Notes: generated from the letters alone by a model not told the origin. DNA of 64,000 bases from Myxococcales bacterium (GCA_016712525.1 JADJQX010000007.1:2046001-2110000), one strand, 5' to 3'. Positions 45,738 to 54,521 are shown, numbered from the stretch's first letter. Numbers and translations: made by a program.

Positions 45738-46391
45738 CTACTTGACGGCGTCGGGCTGGGCGTCCGGGTGGGCGGCCTTCACGAACGGGAGGTCCTTCGA
45801 GGCCTCGATCGCGCGGCGGATGCGCGGCATCGGCGTGAGGTCGACGTCGTTGCGGAGGGCCGCGTACACCTGGGGAACGAGCACGCAGTCGGCCATCCCG
45901 AAGGAGGGACCGAGCACGAAGGGACCCGGGGCCACACCTCGCGCCTCGAGCGACGCCAAGCGCGCCTCGAACGCGGCGAGCCCTTTGCCGATGAAGTGCT
46001 GCATCCAAGCCTTCTGGCCGGCCGCGTCCGGCGCCGCTTTTCGCACGACGTTGAGGTTCTGGAGGGGCTGGATTCCGGCCGCGACGATCTGACACAGCCC
46101 ACGGACGTGAGCGCGGAGCTCGGGGGTATCCGGCAAGAGCGCGGGGCTCGGGTAGAGCTCCTCGAGGAGCTCGAGGATGGCCATCGACTCGACGAAGGTC
46201 TGGCCGTCGATCGTGAGGGTCGGTACGTAGCCCGTCGGCGAGATGGCGCGGTACTCGGCGCCATTCTGCTCGCCCTGGAGGAGGTTCACGGTGACCGTGT
46301 CGTGCGCGAGCCCCTTCGCGCCCAGGCCGAGGCGGACGCGGTACGAGCACGACGAACGCCAGTACGAATGAAGCACGATCGATGCGGTCAT
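45738..46391 (-). CDS. maiA: Maleylacetoacetate isomerase/zeta-class glutathione S-transferase
   Basis: 217 residues from ATG 46391. The N-terminal thioredoxin-like domain carries the zeta-class SSCSYRVR motif (active-site Ser and Cys) and VPTLTIDGQTFVESMAILELLE; the C-terminal helical domain follows with QPLQNLNVVRK typical of the family. The enzyme isomerises maleylacetoacetate to fumarylacetoacetate with glutathione in tyrosine breakdown; related zeta GSTs act on haloacids. The phenylalanine hydroxylase gene 17 kb away would fit the same pathway. It is upstream of uvrC in one short operon. Confidence 0.85.
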   Translation of the reverse strand: MTASIVLHSYWRSSCSYRVRLGLGAKGLAHDTVTVNLLQGEQNGAEYRAISPTGYVPTLTIDGQTFVESMAILELLEELYPSPALLPDTPELRAHVRGLCQIVAAGIQPLQNLNVVRKAAPDAAGQKAWMQHFIGKGLAAFEARLASLEARGVAPGPFVLGPSFGMADCVLVPQVYAALRNDVDLTPMPRIRRAIEASKDLPFVKAAHPDAQPDAVK

Positions 46392-46503
46392 GGGTCCTCG
46401 GAGGGGCTCGAGCGGAGGGTGTGGCTCGGGCCGCATGGTGGGACACGGAGCGCGCGCCGAGAAGCCCCTCCCGCGCGCCGTCGCGTTTTTTTCGTTCCCG
46501 GGC

Positions 46504-46532
46504 TTGAGCGCGGGCGGCGCTCGGTCTACATG
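46504..46532 (+). promoter_or_regulatory. Predicted promoter of tRNA-Arg
   Basis: TTGAGC (46504-46509), 17 bases, TACATG (46527-46532), with 18 bases to the tRNA. The match is moderate. Confidence 0.4.
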
Positions 46533-46550
46533 ATTTTCCGCGCCCGCGAA

Positions 46551-46623
46551 GCCCCCGTAGCTCAGTGGATAGAGCAGCGGTTTCCTAAACCGAAGGTCAC
46601 AAGTTCGATCCTTGTCGGGGGCG
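46551..46623 (+). tRNA. tRNA-Arg (anticodon CCU)
   Basis: 73 bases fold as a full cloverleaf: acceptor GCCCCCG/CGGGGGC, D stem GCTC/GAGC, anticodon loop TTCCTAA giving CCU for AGG codons, five-base variable loop and T arm with TTCGATC. Discriminator is G. CCA is not encoded. The outermost anticodon-stem pair is G-A rather than Watson-Crick. The gene is 93 bases ahead of lipB in the same direction. Confidence 0.95.
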
Positions 46624-46716
46624 CCCACTGGAACCGAGGTGAGCCGTGCCTCGGCCCCTCTCGTGTGGCCGACTCGTGCGGCGACGAGCGTGCGCGAGCG
46701 GCCTCGGGAGATGCCC

Positions 46717-47511
46717 ATGGACTCGTCGTTTACTTTTCACTGGCTCGGCCGGCGCCCCTACGCCGCGACGCTCGACCTGCAAAAACGCGTGCTCGAGGCC
46801 CGGCTCGAGGGCGCCATCGGCGACACCGTGCTCCTCCTCGAGCACGACCCGGTGATCACGATGGGCCGCGGCGCCAAAGAGGCGAACGTGCTCGTCGACG
46901 AGGCGGCGCGCGCGCGGCTCGGCATCGACTACGCCGAGACGGGCCGCGGCGGCGACGTGACCTACCACGGCCACGGCCAGCTCGTGGCCTACCCCATCGT
47001 CGACCTCCGCCCGGATCGCTGCGACGTGCGCAGGTACGTGCGCGACCTCGCGGAGGTGATGATCCGGCTCGCGTCCGACCACGGCATCGCGGCGGGGTAC
47101 GTCCAGGGCTTCGTGGGCACCTGGGTCTTCGAGGATCACCCGACCACGTTCGATCAAGCCCGCGCCGAGGACACCCTCTTCGATCGCGGCCCGCACGCGC
47201 GCCTCGGCAAGATCGGCGCGATCGGCGTGAGGCTCTCGCGCTGGGTCACCATGCACGGGTTCGCGTTCAACGTGAGCACCGATCTCACGCACTTCGGGCA
47301 CATCGTCCCGTGTGGCATCTCGCAGCACGCCGTGGCCTCGCTCGCGAAGCTCGGCGTCGCTCACGGGAGCGTCGAGGAGCTCGCCAAAAGCGGAGCCGTC
47401 CGACACTTCGGCGACGTGTTCGGCGTCGCGACGCACCTCGCGAGCGAAGGCGACACACGCGCGTTCCTCGAGCGCATGATGGCGCGGCCCGAGCCCCAGA
47501 CGAACGGCTGA
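46717..47511 (+). CDS. lipB: Octanoyl-ACP:protein N-octanoyltransferase
   Basis: 264 residues from ATG 46717, chosen because GGGAG lies 7 bases before; ATG 46711 would touch that site. LipB moves octanoate from acyl carrier protein to lipoyl domains of pyruvate and 2-oxoglutarate dehydrogenases and the glycine cleavage H protein. Family marks: RGGDVTYHGHGQLVAYP (substrate loop), GKIGAIGVR with the catalytic Lys, and HIVPCGI with the nucleophile Cys. An insert near residues 140-160 (FEDHPTTFDQARAEDTLF) is longer than in E. coli LipB. No lipA lies nearby. Confidence 0.95.
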   Translation: MDSSFTFHWLGRRPYAATLDLQKRVLEARLEGAIGDTVLLLEHDPVITMGRGAKEANVLVDEAARARLGIDYAETGRGGDVTYHGHGQLVAYPIVDLRPDRCDVRRYVRDLAEVMIRLASDHGIAAGYVQGFVGTWVFEDHPTTFDQARAEDTLFDRGPHARLGKIGAIGVRLSRWVTMHGFAFNVSTDLTHFGHIVPCGISQHAVASLAKLGVAHGSVEELAKSGAVRHFGDVFGVATHLASEGDTRAFLERMMARPEPQTNG

Positions 47512-47538
47512 GCGCGCGCGCCTCGCCGTCCCTTTGGT

Positions 47539-49059
47539 TCACGGGTAGGCGGCGATCTCTTGGCCCTGCCGGAGCGAAATCAGCCTTACCTTTCCATAAC
47601 TTCGAACCATGACGTGGTTGTGGCTCACCGTGTGGGAGAGGTAGGTCCCGATGGGCTTCGCCCAAATGCGTGAGCCCGTGTGCGCGTCGACGGCGACGAG
47701 CTCGCACTCGCCCTCGTCGTCGTTCGGGCAGGTCACGTAGACGACCGTTTGGCCGTCGGTCTGGAAGGTCTCGGGCCCGAGCTCGGAGGGCTCGGTGCCG
47801 ATCATGCCGCAGTCGAACTTCATGGCGAGTGACATCGGGTCGAGCCCGACGACGCGACGCACCTCGGTGCCGCGCGACTTGACCAGCAGGACGAAGAGCG
47901 AAGGACCGCAGGCCTTCCACGCCTTGATGCGGAACCCCTGCGCGGGCGACGGGAACACGCGCCCCTCGGGGCCGATCCACATGGACTCGCCGTCGTTCTG
48001 CGAGAAGAAGACGCGCGTGCCCGCCATGGCCGGGAGGACGTCCTCGTCGAGGTCCTCGGCTTGCACGAAGAAGTGCCGCTGACCGGTGACGCCGTCGAAG
48101 CAGAGCACGCCGTCCATGTCGGCCTCGGGGCCGAAGCTCTCGACGCGGGTGACCACGGTGCGCCCGAAGAGCGTGCAGGCGCCGAGATCCGTGGACCAGT
48201 CGCCGTCGGCCCCCTCACCGTTGTGGAAGAGCGGCTGCGGGTAGGCGGGGTTCAAGCCGTCGCATTTGTTGTACGGAAAGCCGTAGGTGACGACGACCAC
48301 TTGGCCGTTCGGTACGGGCTGCACGGTGAAGTCGGAGGCGTCTTTGCCGAAGGTGCGCTGGTGCACCGGGCGACCCGAGTCGCGATCGAACGCGGAGAGC
48401 ACGTGATCGTCGGTCTTGACGACCACGACGCCGGGCTGCCCGGGCGGGAAGGCGTCCTCCACGACGAGCCTCGGCTCTTCGCCGCGGCCGCGCACGCGGG
48501 CGATCTCGTCGGGGAGCTGCGCGCCCCATTTTTGCTGGCCGGAGAGCAGATCGAGGGCGACGAGGTTCCTGCGGTTCGCGAGGTAGACCGTGCGCCCGTG
48601 CACGCGGAACGACGAGGCCTCGACGTTCGACAGCCACGACTGCCCCTTGAACGCCTCCCAGAGCACACGTTTGTTCTGGAGCTCGTAGCCTTGCAGCACG
48701 GGCGGCTGACCGACGGGCGCGCTCACCCGCAAGACGATCGGGCCGACCTGCGGATCGAGCGCGAACCCCACCTGCTCGCCGGGCTCGTCGTCGCCTTCGT
48801 CGGAGTACCCGGACGCGCCTCCGCCCGCGGCCACAGCTCCGCCCGCCGACGCCAGAATTTGCGCCACGGCCGCGGCGCGCGCCTGAGGCGTACGCGCCTG
48901 GGGAGGCAGCCCCGCGACGAACTGATCGGCGAGCTGGTTCACGACGCGCATGTCCGGCACGAGCACCCGCGCCTGGCAGTACGGGCACGACATCGACTGG
49001 CCGGGCACGCCGTCGAGGCGGGCGCCGCAGTGGGTGCAAGGGAACGACGTGGCGCTCAT
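47539..49059 (-). CDS. Zinc-ribbon protein with PQQ-like beta-propeller
   Basis: 506 residues. Residues 8-30 form a zinc ribbon with two CxxC knuckles (CTHC and CPYC). A Gly/Ala-rich spacer follows. From about 100 to the end are blades of a PQQ-like (WD-type) propeller: VYLANRRNLVALDLLSGQQKW in blocks, VVVVKTDDHVLSAFDRDSG, ELVAVDAHTGSRIWAKP and MVRSYGKVRLISL. There is no signal peptide, so it is probably cytoplasmic. No catalytic residues are evident; a binding or sensing role is likely but not assigned. It converges with lipB. Confidence 0.8.
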   Translation of the reverse strand: MSATSFPCTHCGARLDGVPGQSMSCPYCQARVLVPDMRVVNQLADQFVAGLPPQARTPQARAAAVAQILASAGGAVAAGGGASGYSDEGDDEPGEQVGFALDPQVGPIVLRVSAPVGQPPVLQGYELQNKRVLWEAFKGQSWLSNVEASSFRVHGRTVYLANRRNLVALDLLSGQQKWGAQLPDEIARVRGRGEEPRLVVEDAFPPGQPGVVVVKTDDHVLSAFDRDSGRPVHQRTFGKDASDFTVQPVPNGQVVVVTYGFPYNKCDGLNPAYPQPLFHNGEGADGDWSTDLGACTLFGRTVVTRVESFGPEADMDGVLCFDGVTGQRHFFVQAEDLDEDVLPAMAGTRVFFSQNDGESMWIGPEGRVFPSPAQGFRIKAWKACGPSLFVLLVKSRGTEVRRVVGLDPMSLAMKFDCGMIGTEPSELGPETFQTDGQTVVYVTCPNDDEGECELVAVDAHTGSRIWAKPIGTYLSHTVSHNHVMVRSYGKVRLISLRQGQEIAAYP

Positions 49060-49183
49060 GGCCGGCGAGGATAACCGGATTCTCCGAGCCCGCCCACGCC
49101 TTCGCGGGGGCGCGTCCGTCCCCGGTCTGCGCCGGGAAAGACCTGGAAATCGTGCGCGAAGCTCGAGAGGCCGCGGAGACGCG

Positions 49184-50311
49184 TCAGCCGCGGTAGTTCG
49201 GCGCCTCGACGGTGAGCGTCACGTCGTGGACGTGGCTCTCGCGGAGGCCGGCGTTGGTCATACGGACGAAGCGGCTCTTCTCGCGGAGCTCGTCGACCGT
49301 GCGCGCGCCCACGTAGCCCATGCCGCTGCGCACGCCGCCCACGAGCTGGTGCACGATCGCTTGGATGTGCCCGCGGTAGGGAACACGACCCTCGATGCCC
49401 TCGGGGACGAGCTTCTCGTCGGCGGTGCCGGTCTGTCCATACCGATCCTTGCTGCCGCGCTGCATGGCGCCGAGCGAGCCCATGCCGCGGTAGCTCTTGA
49501 ACGCGTGCCCCGAGAGCAGCACGACCTCCCCCGGCGCCTCGTCCGTGCCCGCGAGGAGCGAGCCGATCATCACCGTGCGCGCGCCGGCCGCGAGGGCCTT
49601 GGTCACGTCCCCCGAGAGCTTGATGCCCCCGTCGGCGACGACGAAAATACCGTGTCGTTCTGCCTCTTTGTAACAATCGGCGATGGCCGACACCTGGGGC
49701 ACGCCCACCCCGGCGACGACGCGGGTCGTGCAGATGCTTCCGGGCCCGATGCCGACCTTCACCGCGTCCGCGCCCGCCTCGGCGAGCGCGCGTGTGGCCT
49801 CGGCCGTGGCGATGTTCCCGCCGATCACGTCGACGCTCGGGAAGCGCTTCTTCACGAAGGTGACCGCGTCGAGCACGCCACGCGAGTGTCCGTGCGCCGT
49901 GTCGACCACGAGCACGTCGACGCCGGCCGCCACGAGCGCCTCGCAGCGGGCGTCGCGATCCGGGCCGGGCCCCACCGCCGCCGCAACACGCAGACGGCCC
50001 GCCGCGTCTCTCGTGGCGAACGCCGGGTAGGCCGCGGCATCCTCGTTCTTGACCCTCGCGACCTCGGCGGCCTGATCCTCGGGCGACAGGTTCTTGTGGA
50101 TGACGCCGATGCCACCTTCGCGCGCCATGGCGATCGCCATCCGCGACTCGGTCACCGAGTCCATCGCCGCGCTGACGATGGGGACCGCGAGCGAGACCCG
50201 TTTGGTCATCCACGAGCGGGTGTCGACCTCTTTCGGGAGCACGTCGCTGTAGCCGGGGACCAGGAGCACGTCGTCGAACGTGAGGCACTCGCGGAGAACG
50301 TCGTCCAACAT
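49184..50311 (-). CDS. guaB: IMP dehydrogenase lacking the CBS domain pair
   Basis: 375 residues from ATG 50311, which follows a GAAGAGGA site. The enzyme oxidises IMP to XMP with NAD, the committed step to GMP. Visible are LTFDDVLLVPGYSDVLP, PIVSAAMDSVTE, VDTAHGHS, catalytic Cys194 in GIGPGSICTTR, VVADGGIKLSGDVTKALAAG (phosphate site), GMGSLGAM and the flap YRGHIQAIVHQLVGG. In most bacteria two CBS domains of about 120 residues are inserted after HKNLS; here that point (residues 71-110) has only a short bridge. The protein is otherwise complete, so allosteric control by ATP/GTP through CBS domains is probably absent. Confidence 0.93.
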   Translation of the reverse strand: MLDDVLRECLTFDDVLLVPGYSDVLPKEVDTRSWMTKRVSLAVPIVSAAMDSVTESRMAIAMAREGGIGVIHKNLSPEDQAAEVARVKNEDAAAYPAFATRDAAGRLRVAAAVGPGPDRDARCEALVAAGVDVLVVDTAHGHSRGVLDAVTFVKKRFPSVDVIGGNIATAEATRALAEAGADAVKVGIGPGSICTTRVVAGVGVPQVSAIADCYKEAERHGIFVVADGGIKLSGDVTKALAAGARTVMIGSLLAGTDEAPGEVVLLSGHAFKSYRGMGSLGAMQRGSKDRYGQTGTADEKLVPEGIEGRVPYRGHIQAIVHQLVGGVRSGMGYVGARTVDELREKSRFVRMTNAGLRESHVHDVTLTVEAPNYRG

Positions 50312-50465
50312 GGGCGTCCTCTTCCACGAATCGGCGGCGAGCGCGACGGGCGCGGCGCCTCCCCCTCGGATTTTCACGTGGTTGTCACAGAGCACGGGCC
50401 GGAGCGTGGCCGCCCGCGCGTTCGCGCACTCCGACGCGAGCCCGACGCACGCCCGGCGCGCGGCC

Positions 50466-50768
50466 CTACGCGATGCGCTCGTAACGAATGTGATCGACCT
50501 TCTGGAGCTGCGGGGTGCCTTCGGGCGCGGGGTGGATCCGCACCTTCCCGACGGCGTGGAGGGCGTTCAGCGACTGAGCGACCTCACCGCGCCCCAAGAA
50601 CGACGCCTTCCCCACGCGGCTCGCGATCTCGCCGAGCGTGAGCGGCTCGCCGGGCACGAGCGCGCCCTCGATGGCCCCGGCGAGGCCCGTCCCGAGCTTG
50701 GCCTGGCGCTTCTGCCAGAAGAACATCGCGAGGGCCACGATGAGACCGATGAGGGCGCCCTGGAGCAT
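50466..50768 (-). CDS. Small membrane-anchored protein with winged-helix-like end
   Basis: 100 residues. One membrane helix at the N-terminus (GALIGLIVALAMFF) is followed by a basic WQKRQAK, so the chain should remain inside. Residues 35-100 (LTLGEIASRVGKASFLGRGEVAQSLNALHAVGKVRI, in blocks) look like a small winged helix with wing strands at the end. It lies 42 bases after the HD-GYP regulator and 154 before guaB in the same direction. Function not recognised. Confidence 0.65.
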   Translation of the reverse strand: MLQGALIGLIVALAMFFWQKRQAKLGTGLAGAIEGALVPGEPLTLGEIASRVGKASFLGRGEVAQSLNALHAVGKVRIHPAPEGTPQLQKVDHIRYERIA

Positions 50769-50810
50769 GGGCCGTGGTACCGCGTCTCCGCGGCCCTCTG
50801 CAACCGCGCG

Positions 50811-52304
50811 CTACTCGGGGACCTCTTCGCCCTTCGCGCGCATCTCTTCGCGGAACTCCTCGATGCCCTCGTTCCAGGCGTCGGTCACCTCGGGATCGAA
50901 CTGCGTGCCGGAGCAGCGGTCGATCTCGTTCAGCGCGACCTCGTGCGGGAGCGCGCGGCGGTAGGCGCGGTCGCTCGTCATGGCGTCGTAGGTGTCGGCC
51001 ACGGCGACGATGCGCGCGATGAGGGGAACGTCTTGGCCCTTCAAGCCGAGCGGGTAGCCGCGCCCGTCCCAGCGCTCGTGGTGCAGGTGAACGCCCGGGA
51101 TGAGCGGGTTCAAGAACTTGATGGGCTCGAGGATGTCTTTCCCGTAGCCCGGATGTTTCTTGAACATCTCGTACTCGTCCTGCGTGAGCTTCCCCGGTTT
51201 GTTGAGGTTCATCACGCAGCCGATCTTGCCGATGTCGTGCATGAGCGCGCTCTGCCGCACGATCTCGACCTGATCGACGCCCATCTGCAGGCGCTTCGCG
51301 AGCACCATGCTGTAGAGCGCGACCCGGTCCGAGTGGCCCGCCGTGTAGCGGTCCATCTTGTCGATCGCCTTGGCGAGGCCCTGGATGGTCTGCTGGAAGG
51401 TCGCCCGCAAGTCTTCGTAAAGACGGGCATTTTCGACGGCGGCTGCGGCGCGCGCCGCCACGATCGACAAGAGCTTCCGCTGGCCCTCGTCGAACCGGCG
51501 CGTGCGCGTGAACGACGTGAGGCACACCCAGCCGATGAGCCGCTGCTTGATGCGGAGCGGGACGGCGAGGATCGACGACGCGGGCTCCTCGGGGGCGCGC
51601 TTGAAGAAGCGGTGCGCGATGGTGCCCTGGTCGAGCAGCATCGTGTCCTTCGAGAAGTGCTCGGCGAAGGCCTCGGGCTCGAAGGTGCCCATGCGGGCGT
51701 GGGTCTCGGCCGAGAGGTGCGCGGCGTAGAGGCGCTGACGCTCGAAGAAGCCACCTTCGCCGTCGTCGAGCCAGGTCGAGACGCTGTCCGCGTCGAGCTC
51801 GGTCAGCGCGGTGTCTCCGACCGTGGCGAGCACCTGCTCGAGCGAGAGGCTCGCGCTGATGGCCTCGCTCACCTTGTAGAGGGAGAGCGCCTCGCGGAGG
51901 CGCATGTTCTCGGCGGCGAGGCGCTGCTTCTCGAGGCCCCGCTGGACGACGTGGATGACCTCTTCGACCTTGAAGGGCTTCAGGATGTAGTCGTACGCGC
52001 CGCGTTTCATGGCGTCGATCGCGGTCTCGACGGTCCCGAAGCCGGTCATGATGACCGTGAGCGCGTTCGGGGCGGCGGTGCCCACGGCCTCGAGCAGCTC
52101 GATGCCCCCCATACGCGGCATCTTCAGGTCGCTGATGATGAGGTCGTAGTGGGCCTGCTGGAGCTCGGTGAGAGCCGCCGCGCCATCGGCCGCGGTCCGC
52201 ACCTGGTAGCCTTCCATCCCGAGGAAGTCGGCCAAGATGTCGCGGATGTACTTTTCGTCGTCGACGATGAGGAGCCGCGGGCGGTCGAGGAGGATTTGGG
52301 TCAT
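50811..52304 (-). CDS. Response regulator with GAF and HD-GYP phosphodiesterase domains
   Basis: 497 residues from ATG 52304. Receiver at 8-125 with phospho-acceptor D59 (LIISDLKMPRMGG) and Lys in DYILKPF. A coiled linker (about 125-150) leads to a GAF domain (150-295). HD-GYP domain at 305-490 contains HD 356-357 in LMHDIGKIG and HHERWDGRGYPLGL (408-421) with the GYP signature intact. Complete metal and GYP motifs predict hydrolysis of cyclic di-GMP, switched by phosphorylation and a GAF ligand. Earlier in-frame starts up to 52385 add residues with no domain match. No kinase is adjacent. Confidence 0.92.
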   Translation of the reverse strand: MTQILLDRPRLLIVDDEKYIRDILADFLGMEGYQVRTAADGAAALTELQQAHYDLIISDLKMPRMGGIELLEAVGTAAPNALTVIMTGFGTVETAIDAMKRGAYDYILKPFKVEEVIHVVQRGLEKQRLAAENMRLREALSLYKVSEAISASLSLEQVLATVGDTALTELDADSVSTWLDDGEGGFFERQRLYAAHLSAETHARMGTFEPEAFAEHFSKDTMLLDQGTIAHRFFKRAPEEPASSILAVPLRIKQRLIGWVCLTSFTRTRRFDEGQRKLLSIVAARAAAAVENARLYEDLRATFQQTIQGLAKAIDKMDRYTAGHSDRVALYSMVLAKRLQMGVDQVEIVRQSALMHDIGKIGCVMNLNKPGKLTQDEYEMFKKHPGYGKDILEPIKFLNPLIPGVHLHHERWDGRGYPLGLKGQDVPLIARIVAVADTYDAMTSDRAYRRALPHEVALNEIDRCSGTQFDPEVTDAWNEGIEEFREEMRAKGEEVPE

Positions 52305-52554
52305 GACGAGGCGCGCGCGGCGCTTTTCGGGAGGGCGACCATCGGAAAGCCGACCGTACGAGACCATACACGCGTTTTCGGTCACCGGCGACCCACCTTG
52401 AGCGCCACACGCTCCTGGAACGAACGCCGCGGGCCGGTCGACGGCTCAAAATTCATATTACTTATCAAACACTTGCGCACGATCAGCGGGGGAGCCGGGG
52501 GGGGCCCGCCCCGCGCGACTTGCGGACGTGCCATGGGCGTGCGAGACCGAGGGC

Positions 52555-53226
52555 ATGCGTGGTCCGGGCTCGAGAACGGCCGAACGGCGCGGGCTCGGCG
52601 TAGAGCTCGCGCCTCGAGGGCCACGCGACGTATCGTCCACCGCGAAACGCGCGCGGCTCGTCGGGGTCGCCTACGTGAGCCTCGCGGCCTTCTCTCTCGG
52701 CGTCGGGGCGTACGTGGGCAAGAGCCCCTTCATCACGACGCCGACGCTGCCGCTCGGGTCCTTCGCGCTCGTGGCCACGTCGCTCGGCCTAGGGGCGCTG
52801 CTCGCCGTGGGGACGATCGCGGCGTCGCGTGTGCTCGTGCGAACGTGGGCCTGGGCCCGCGCCCTCCACGAGACGCTCCGCCCCGCCGTGAAGGACGTCC
52901 CGACCGCTCAGCTCGTCGCCATGGCGCTAGCGAGCGGCCTCGGCGAGGAGCTCTTCTTTCGGGGGTTGCTCGTGCCCGCGGTCGGCCTCGGCCTCTCGAG
53001 CCTCGTCTTCGGCGCGCTCCATCAGGCCCCCGGTCGCGCGCGCTTCGTGTGGGCCATTTGGGCGGCCGTGATGGGGCTCGCGTTCGGGGGCCTCTTCGTG
53101 CTCACGGGCAGCCTCGCGGGGCCGATCCTCGCCCACGTCGCGATCAACGCCGCGAACCTCGTCCACCTGCGCGACACCGACCCGTCCCCCAAGGGGCGCA
53201 AGCTCGGCGGGCTCCTGCGCGCCTGA
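52555..53226 (+). CDS. CPBP-family intramembrane metalloprotease
   Basis: 223 residues from ATG 52555 (ATG 52528 is an alternative). About six membrane helices. The family signature EExxxR appears as GEELFFRGLL, and the second motif FxxxH as FGALHQAP; a third His/Asn motif is HVAINAANLVHL. CPBP (CAAX/ABI) proteases cleave prenylated or other membrane substrates, or protect against bacteriocins. The substrate is unknown. The gene is 49 bases ahead of ccmC in the same direction, which may be coincidence. Confidence 0.85.
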   Translation: MRGPGSRTAERRGLGVELAPRGPRDVSSTAKRARLVGVAYVSLAAFSLGVGAYVGKSPFITTPTLPLGSFALVATSLGLGALLAVGTIAASRVLVRTWAWARALHETLRPAVKDVPTAQLVAMALASGLGEELFFRGLLVPAVGLGLSSLVFGALHQAPGRARFVWAIWAAVMGLAFGGLFVLTGSLAGPILAHVAINAANLVHLRDTDPSPKGRKLGGLLRA

Positions 53227-53275
53227 GCCGCACGGCGATCGCCCGCGCCACGACCCGCGTGATAGAGTGCCGCCC

Positions 53276-54028
53276 ATGGCTTCCGAGAACGCTCCCACGC
53301 CGCCCGCGAAGGCAGGCCGCGCGGACATGGGCCTCCTCTTCCCGGCGCTGCTCGCGATCTCCGCGCTGCTCGTGCTCGGCACGATCCACGTCGCGTTCTT
53401 GCGGGCCCCCACCGAGAAGACGATGGGCATCGTGCAGAAGATTTTCTACTTCCACGTGCCCTCGGCCTACAGCATGTACCTCGGCGCCACGGCGTGTTTC
53501 GCCGGCTCGGTGGCGTACCTCATGAAGCCCTCCGACAAGGCCGACGCGTGGGCGCGCGCCGGGGCCGAGGTGAGCGTCGTCTTCGGCTTGTGCGTGCTCG
53601 TCACCGGGCCGCTCTGGGCGGCCAAGGCGTGGGGCTTCTACTGGACGTGGGACCCTCGCCTGACGACGGCCATGCTGAGCTTCCTCATCTACGTGGCCTA
53701 CCTCGTCCTGCGCGCGTTCGCGGGCGATGGGCCCGGCGAGCGCAAATTCGCCGCCGCGCTCGGCATCCTCGGCGCCGCGAACCTGCCCATCATCCACTTC
53801 AGCGTCCAGAAGTGGGGAGGCCAGCACCCGACCGTGGTCACGAGCCAAGGCGGAGGGCTCCAGCACCCCGACATGAAGCTCGCCTTCTGGCTCGGCATGA
53901 TCGGCTTCACGTTCCTCTCGCTCACCTTGCTCTGGGCCCGCGTCCGCGTCGCCGTCGCCGAGAGCCGCCTCGCCCGCCTCGAAGAAGACGCCATCGACCT
54001 CGGTCTCGACGACCGCACGGAAGCCTGA
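53276..54028 (+). CDS. ccmC: Haem exporter CcmC (cytochrome c maturation)
   Basis: 250 residues from ATG 53276 (GTG 53267 nearby is less likely). Six membrane helices. The tryptophan-rich periplasmic loop is WGFYWTWDPRLT, the WWD-like motif that holds haem; the conserved His residues appear in FYFHVPSAYSMYLG and PIIHFSVQKWGGQHP. CcmC places haem on CcmE for delivery to apocytochromes c. The order CcmC, CcmD-like, small membrane peptide follows at 1-3 base spacings. Other ccm genes are not in the window. The C-terminal tail is longer and more charged than in E. coli CcmC. Confidence 0.92.
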   Translation: MASENAPTPPAKAGRADMGLLFPALLAISALLVLGTIHVAFLRAPTEKTMGIVQKIFYFHVPSAYSMYLGATACFAGSVAYLMKPSDKADAWARAGAEVSVVFGLCVLVTGPLWAAKAWGFYWTWDPRLTTAMLSFLIYVAYLVLRAFAGDGPGERKFAAALGILGAANLPIIHFSVQKWGGQHPTVVTSQGGGLQHPDMKLAFWLGMIGFTFLSLTLLWARVRVAVAESRLARLEEDAIDLGLDDRTEA

Positions 54029-54029
54029 C

Positions 54030-54377
54030 ATGCGCATCGACCTGCCCCCCGGCCCTCCCCCTTCCTCCCTCCCGCCGAGCGCCCCCGCCGCGAAGAGCCA
54101 GGCCCCCTCGGATCGCGCCACCACCTTCCAGGCGGTCGAGGGCGGAGAGCAACACTCCGGCTCGGTCCTGCTCGTCGAGGCCTACGCGGCTATATGGTTG
54201 TTTTTGCTTGGTTTTTTGCTCATGCAATGGCGCAAGCAGGCGCAGCTCCACGCCCGCCTCGACGAGCTCGAGAAGGTGGTCGATCGGGCGGCCGAGCGCC
54301 TCGACGCGAACGCGAGCGCGAGCGCGAACAAAGGCACGGAGAGCGCCGCGGCTGGCCTCGCCGCCAAGGAAGCCTGA
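54030..54377 (+). CDS. ccmD: CcmD-like small membrane protein with proline-rich N-terminus
   Basis: 115 residues. A Pro/Ser/Ala-rich cytoplasmic or periplasmic stretch (1-45), one membrane helix (YAAIWLFLLGFLLM), then a basic, coiled segment QWRKQAQLHARLDELEKVV. The helix with YxxxWLxxxGxLL and following R/K-rich heptads matches the CcmD alternative family found with CcmC in deltaproteobacterial groups. CcmD helps release holo-CcmE from the CcmABC complex. It begins one base after ccmC ends. The extra N-terminus is longer than in classical CcmD. Confidence 0.8.
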   Translation: MRIDLPPGPPPSSLPPSAPAAKSQAPSDRATTFQAVEGGEQHSGSVLLVEAYAAIWLFLLGFLLMQWRKQAQLHARLDELEKVVDRAAERLDANASASANKGTESAAAGLAAKEA

Positions 54378-54380
54378 GCC

Positions 54381-54521
54381 ATGGGGATCGGTACCCCGGG
54401 GCCCGAGCACTTCATCTTCATTCCGGGCGTGCTGATGATCGGCATCGTGATCGGCTTCGTCATGGGCACCCGCTCCGCGCGCGCCGACCTCGACAAGAAG
54501 AAGCGCCGCGCCCGCGAGTAA
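54381..54521 (+). CDS. 46-residue membrane peptide after ccmD
   Basis: ATG 54381 to TAA 54521. The chain is MGIGTPGPEHFIFIPGVLMI..., with one hydrophobic helix (FIFIPGVLMIGIVIGFVMG) and a strongly basic end (DLDKKKRRARE). The spacing of three bases after ccmD and codon use like its neighbours favour a real gene. One membrane span with an inside-positive tail suggests an accessory subunit of the CcmC/CcmD complex (inference). No known name fits with certainty. Confidence 0.65.
   Translation: MGIGTPGPEHFIFIPGVLMIGIVIGFVMGTRSARADLDKKKRRARE

Noticed and set aside
52305..52554. AT-rich patch near 52450 considered as a promoter.
   Set aside because: No pair of hexamers with acceptable spacing could be fitted on either strand.
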